A DNA stretch of 16,312 nucleotides from JAEYLA01 sp035561315. Lineage in GTDB: Bacteria; Bacillota; Clostridia; Christensenellales; CAG-138. The stretch is from assembly GCA_035561315.1 (NCBI GenBank), contig DATMXR010000213.1, positions 1 through 16,312 of the forward strand. The letters run 5' to 3'. Shown here piece by piece: positions 14,882-16,312 of this stretch. The translations under genes and the position numbers were made by a program. A model generated the notes under the pieces. The model was not told the origin of the DNA. It was given only the letters and a program-made list of their open reading frames with translations, and made no database searches. Positions within the stretch are counted from its first letter, which is position 1, and the number at the start of each line of letters is the position of its first letter.

Positions 14882-14929
14882 GTTCAGTAGCGTTTGAAAC
14901 CCGCAAAGGGAAAAGGAGAGATCGTTGCT

Positions 14930-15886
14930 GTGCGGATCGGCGTAATCGGCTGCGGAAGATGGGGTTCCTTCATCGCCTGGTATCTGGATAAAATCGGCCA
15001 TACCGTTTCGCTCTACGGCAGAAGCGGTTCTTCTCGCATGGAACAGTTTTTGCTGGACCGCACAAACGGGCTTGTGACGCTTGAAAAAAGCGTCCGGCTC
15101 ACGACCTCGCTTTCGGAGGCTGCGGAGGCGGAGACGCTCGTCGTTTCCATAGGCGCGCAGGGGCTGCGCGCTTTGATGGAGGAGCTAAAAGGGCTGCGCC
15201 TTACAAATAAGACGTTCGTGCTCTGCATGAAGGGAATAGAGATCGGCTCGGGCAAAAGGCTGACGGAGGTCGTCGCGGAGTATATGGACCCGACCTGCCG
15301 CGCCGCGGTCTGGCTTGGCCCAGGGCATGTGCAGGAATTTGTCGGCGGCACGCCCAACTGCATGGTAATAGACAGCGGGGAGGAGGCCGTAACGAAGGTG
15401 CTGGTGGAGGCGTTCTCCAGCGAGCTGATCCGCTTTTATTACGGCCGGGATTTAATCGGCAACGAAATCGGCGCCGCGGCAAAAAACGTGATCGGCATCG
15501 CGGCGGGGATATTGGACGGCCTTGGCCTTTCCACGCTCAAGGGGGCTTTGACCTCGCGCGGCACGCGCGAGATCGGGCGGCTCATTGCGGCCATGGGCGG
15601 CAGCGAGCTTTCCGCCTACGGCCTTTGCCACCTGGGGGATTACGGCGCGACCGTGTTTTCCCCCTACAGCCACAACCGGCGCTACGGCGAGGCGTTTGTG
15701 ACGGGGGAGCCGTTTGAGGGCCTGGCCGAGGGCGTGTATACCGTGCGCGCGCTGATGACGTTAAGCGAAAGGTACGGCGTGGAGCTGCCCATATGCGCGG
15801 CGGTGCACGCCGCGCTGTATGAGGGCGTGGATGTAAAGTACGCGCTCGAGCGGCTGTTTACCCGCAGCCTGAAGCCGGAGTTTTAA
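14930..15886 (+). CDS. NAD(P)-dependent glycerol-3-phosphate dehydrogenase-like protein (divergent GpsA)
   Basis: The 318-residue protein has the GpsA two-domain plan. The Rossmann motif GVIGCGRWGS (GxGxxG at residues 7-12) is followed by CMKGIEIGSGKRLTEV. The helical domain has EIGAAAKNVIGIAAGILDGLGL with the expected catalytic lysine K185, then the SRGTREIGRL helix and the LGDYGATVFSPYSHNRRYGEAF signature. GpsA reduces dihydroxyacetone phosphate to sn-glycerol 3-phosphate for phospholipid synthesis. Differences from typical GpsA are GCGRWG for GAGSWG, and GPGHVQEFVGGTPN where GPSFAxE is expected. A paralog with another 3-keto-phosphate or hydroxyacid substrate is therefore possible. The GTG start has AGGAGAG about 10 bases upstream; a TTG at 14894 would precede that site. 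It stands alone and ends at a hairpin shared with the next gene. Confidence 0.85.
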   Translation: MRIGVIGCGRWGSFIAWYLDKIGHTVSLYGRSGSSRMEQFLLDRTNGLVTLEKSVRLTTSLSEAAEAETLVVSIGAQGLRALMEELKGLRLTNKTFVLCMKGIEIGSGKRLTEVVAEYMDPTCRAAVWLGPGHVQEFVGGTPNCMVIDSGEEAVTKVLVEAFSSELIRFYYGRDLIGNEIGAAAKNVIGIAAGILDGLGLSTLKGALTSRGTREIGRLIAAMGGSELSAYGLCHLGDYGATVFSPYSHNRRYGEAFVTGEPFEGLAEGVYTVRALMTLSERYGVELPICAAVHAALYEGVDVKYALERLFTRSLKPEF

Positions 15887-15889
15887 GCT

Positions 15890-15929
15890 AAAAAAACCAT
15901 CGGCAAGTCCGGGAGACTCTGCCGATGGT
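15890..15929 (-). terminator. Strong rho-independent terminator of the small Cys/QD protein gene
   Basis: ACCATCGGCA (15896-15905) pairs perfectly with TGCCGATGGT (15920-15929), and AGTC/GACT extends the stem inwards with one bulged base. On the minus strand the stem is followed by seven T (15896-15890 on plus are A), a textbook terminator. It lies about 37 bases after the minus-strand gene's stop and 3 bases after the stop of the convergent GpsA-like gene, for which it may act weakly as well. Confidence 0.85.
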
Positions 15930-15965
15930 CATATCCGCACCGGGGCGGGTCAGGAAAAAACGAAT

Positions 15966-16259
15966 TTACCGGGCGGTCATCATCTGGTCGATATAGGAAC
16001 GCAGCGTAGTGCCATCCACAGTGCCTAGCAAAGTGCCCAACGTCACGAGCAGGGCGACGGCCACGCTGACATTATCAATGTTGATATTGGTACTGTTGTT
16101 TCCGTTCCCGATATCCCGCAATATTGTCCTCAGGCGCTGATCCTGGTCCTGATCCTGATCCTGGTACTGATCCTGAGTCTGCGCCTGGATCTGATTGTCT
16201 TCAAAGTTTTCGAAATCATTATCAAAGCGCCGGCGGCAGCAACAACGATTATAAGACAT
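15966..16259 (-). CDS. Small protein with Cys cluster, Gln/Asp repeat and hydrophobic C-terminus
   Basis: The 97-residue protein has three visible parts. The N-terminus MSYNRCCCRRR has three consecutive cysteines (6-8) and an arginine run. Residues about 24-41 are a Gln/Asp low-complexity repeat (QTQDQYQDQDQDQDQ), encoded by imperfect hexamer repeats. Residues about 60-82 are hydrophobic (VSVAVALLVTLGTLLGTV), possibly a membrane or amphipathic segment, followed by a short polar end. An AGGAGGAG site lies 5 bases before the ATG, and a strong terminator follows, so it is probably a real, well-translated single gene. I recognise no family. Low complexity with a Cys cluster is reminiscent of spore coat proteins, and the upstream sequence allows a sporulation sigma factor, but both are inference. 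Confidence 0.75.
   Translation of the reverse strand: MSYNRCCCRRRFDNDFENFEDNQIQAQTQDQYQDQDQDQDQRLRTILRDIGNGNNSTNINIDNVSVAVALLVTLGTLLGTVDGTTLRSYIDQMMTAR
16137..16180 (-). repeat. Imperfect hexanucleotide repeat encoding the Gln/Asp tract
   Basis: On the plus strand, units of CTGATC/CTGGTC/CTGGTA recur about every 6 bases across this stretch, encoding alternating Q and D on the minus strand. Such repeats are prone to slippage, so tract length may differ between strains without breaking the frame. Confidence 0.7.
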
Positions 16260-16285
16260 TAGCTCTCCTCCTCTCTGGGTTGATT

Positions 16286-16301
16286 AGTATATAATATTAT
16301 G
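16286..16301 (-). promoter_or_regulatory. Possible -10 region of the small Cys/QD protein gene
   Basis: On the minus strand CATAATATTA (16301-16292) contains CATA-N3-T, as in -10 boxes of mother-cell sporulation sigma factors (sigma-K CATANNNTA, with TA shifted by one here). TATACT (16291-16286) is an alternative sigma-A -10 box. The -35 region for either falls at or beyond the window edge, so the choice cannot be made here. Confidence 0.35.
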
Positions 16302-16312
16302 AACCTTTTCGG

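Larger units (their letters stand above)
14653..14929. other. Divergent intergenic region between moxR and the GpsA-like gene
   Basis: This 277-base gap holds the probable moxR promoter and palindrome at the left, and the probable promoter of the GpsA-like gene at the right. Between them, 14743-14850 is GC-rich with no feature I can support; open frames there are short and lack ribosome binding sites. Confidence 0.5.

Overview
The window reads as a chromosomal segment of a GC-rich member of the Firmicutes, probably of the class Clostridia. The reasons are an smc-ftsY pair, an rsmD-coaD pair followed by a coiled-coil gene of the kind Clostridia carry there, strong AGGAGG-type ribosome binding sites, frequent GTG/TTG starts, and AT-rich hairpin terminators in otherwise GC-rich DNA. 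This is an inference from gene order and style; no rRNA is present. Genes are densely packed and no IS element, tRNA, rRNA, CRISPR array or phage gene was seen.

Layout. (1) 1-1555, plus: the 3' end of smc and ftsY (chromosome condensation; SRP receptor), closed by a clear terminator at 1654-1694. (2) About 1556-3130: a visibly more AT-rich stretch with a secreted five-repeat SH3b protein (plus) and, overlapping its 3' end on the minus strand, a 41-codon single-span membrane peptide gene with a good ribosome binding site. (3) 3181-5111, minus: rsmD, coaD and a coiled-coil protein, driven by a likely sigma-A promoter at 5147-5174. (4) 5290-10199, plus: a compact five-gene run, amidohydrolase - alr - nnrDE fusion - NUDIX hydrolase - DJ-1/PfpI protein. 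Apart from cell-wall D-alanine synthesis its theme is metabolite and nucleotide repair. (5) 10240-14652, minus: MoxR ATPase - DUF58 protein - membrane transglutaminase, a well-known trio, with a 10-bp perfect palindrome next to its probable promoter. (6) 14930-15886, plus: a divergent GpsA-like glycerol-3-phosphate dehydrogenase. (7) 15966-16259, minus: a small protein with a Cys cluster, a Gln/Asp repeat and a hydrophobic C-terminus, with its own strong terminator and a possible sporulation-type -10 element.

Most of the window is recognisable housekeeping content and I do not see a convincing new multi-gene system. The points most worth a second look are the small membrane ORF at 2971-3096, the compositionally different block holding it and the SH3b gene, the repair-themed operon, the unusual GpsA-like enzyme, and the Cys-cluster/QD-repeat protein at the right edge.
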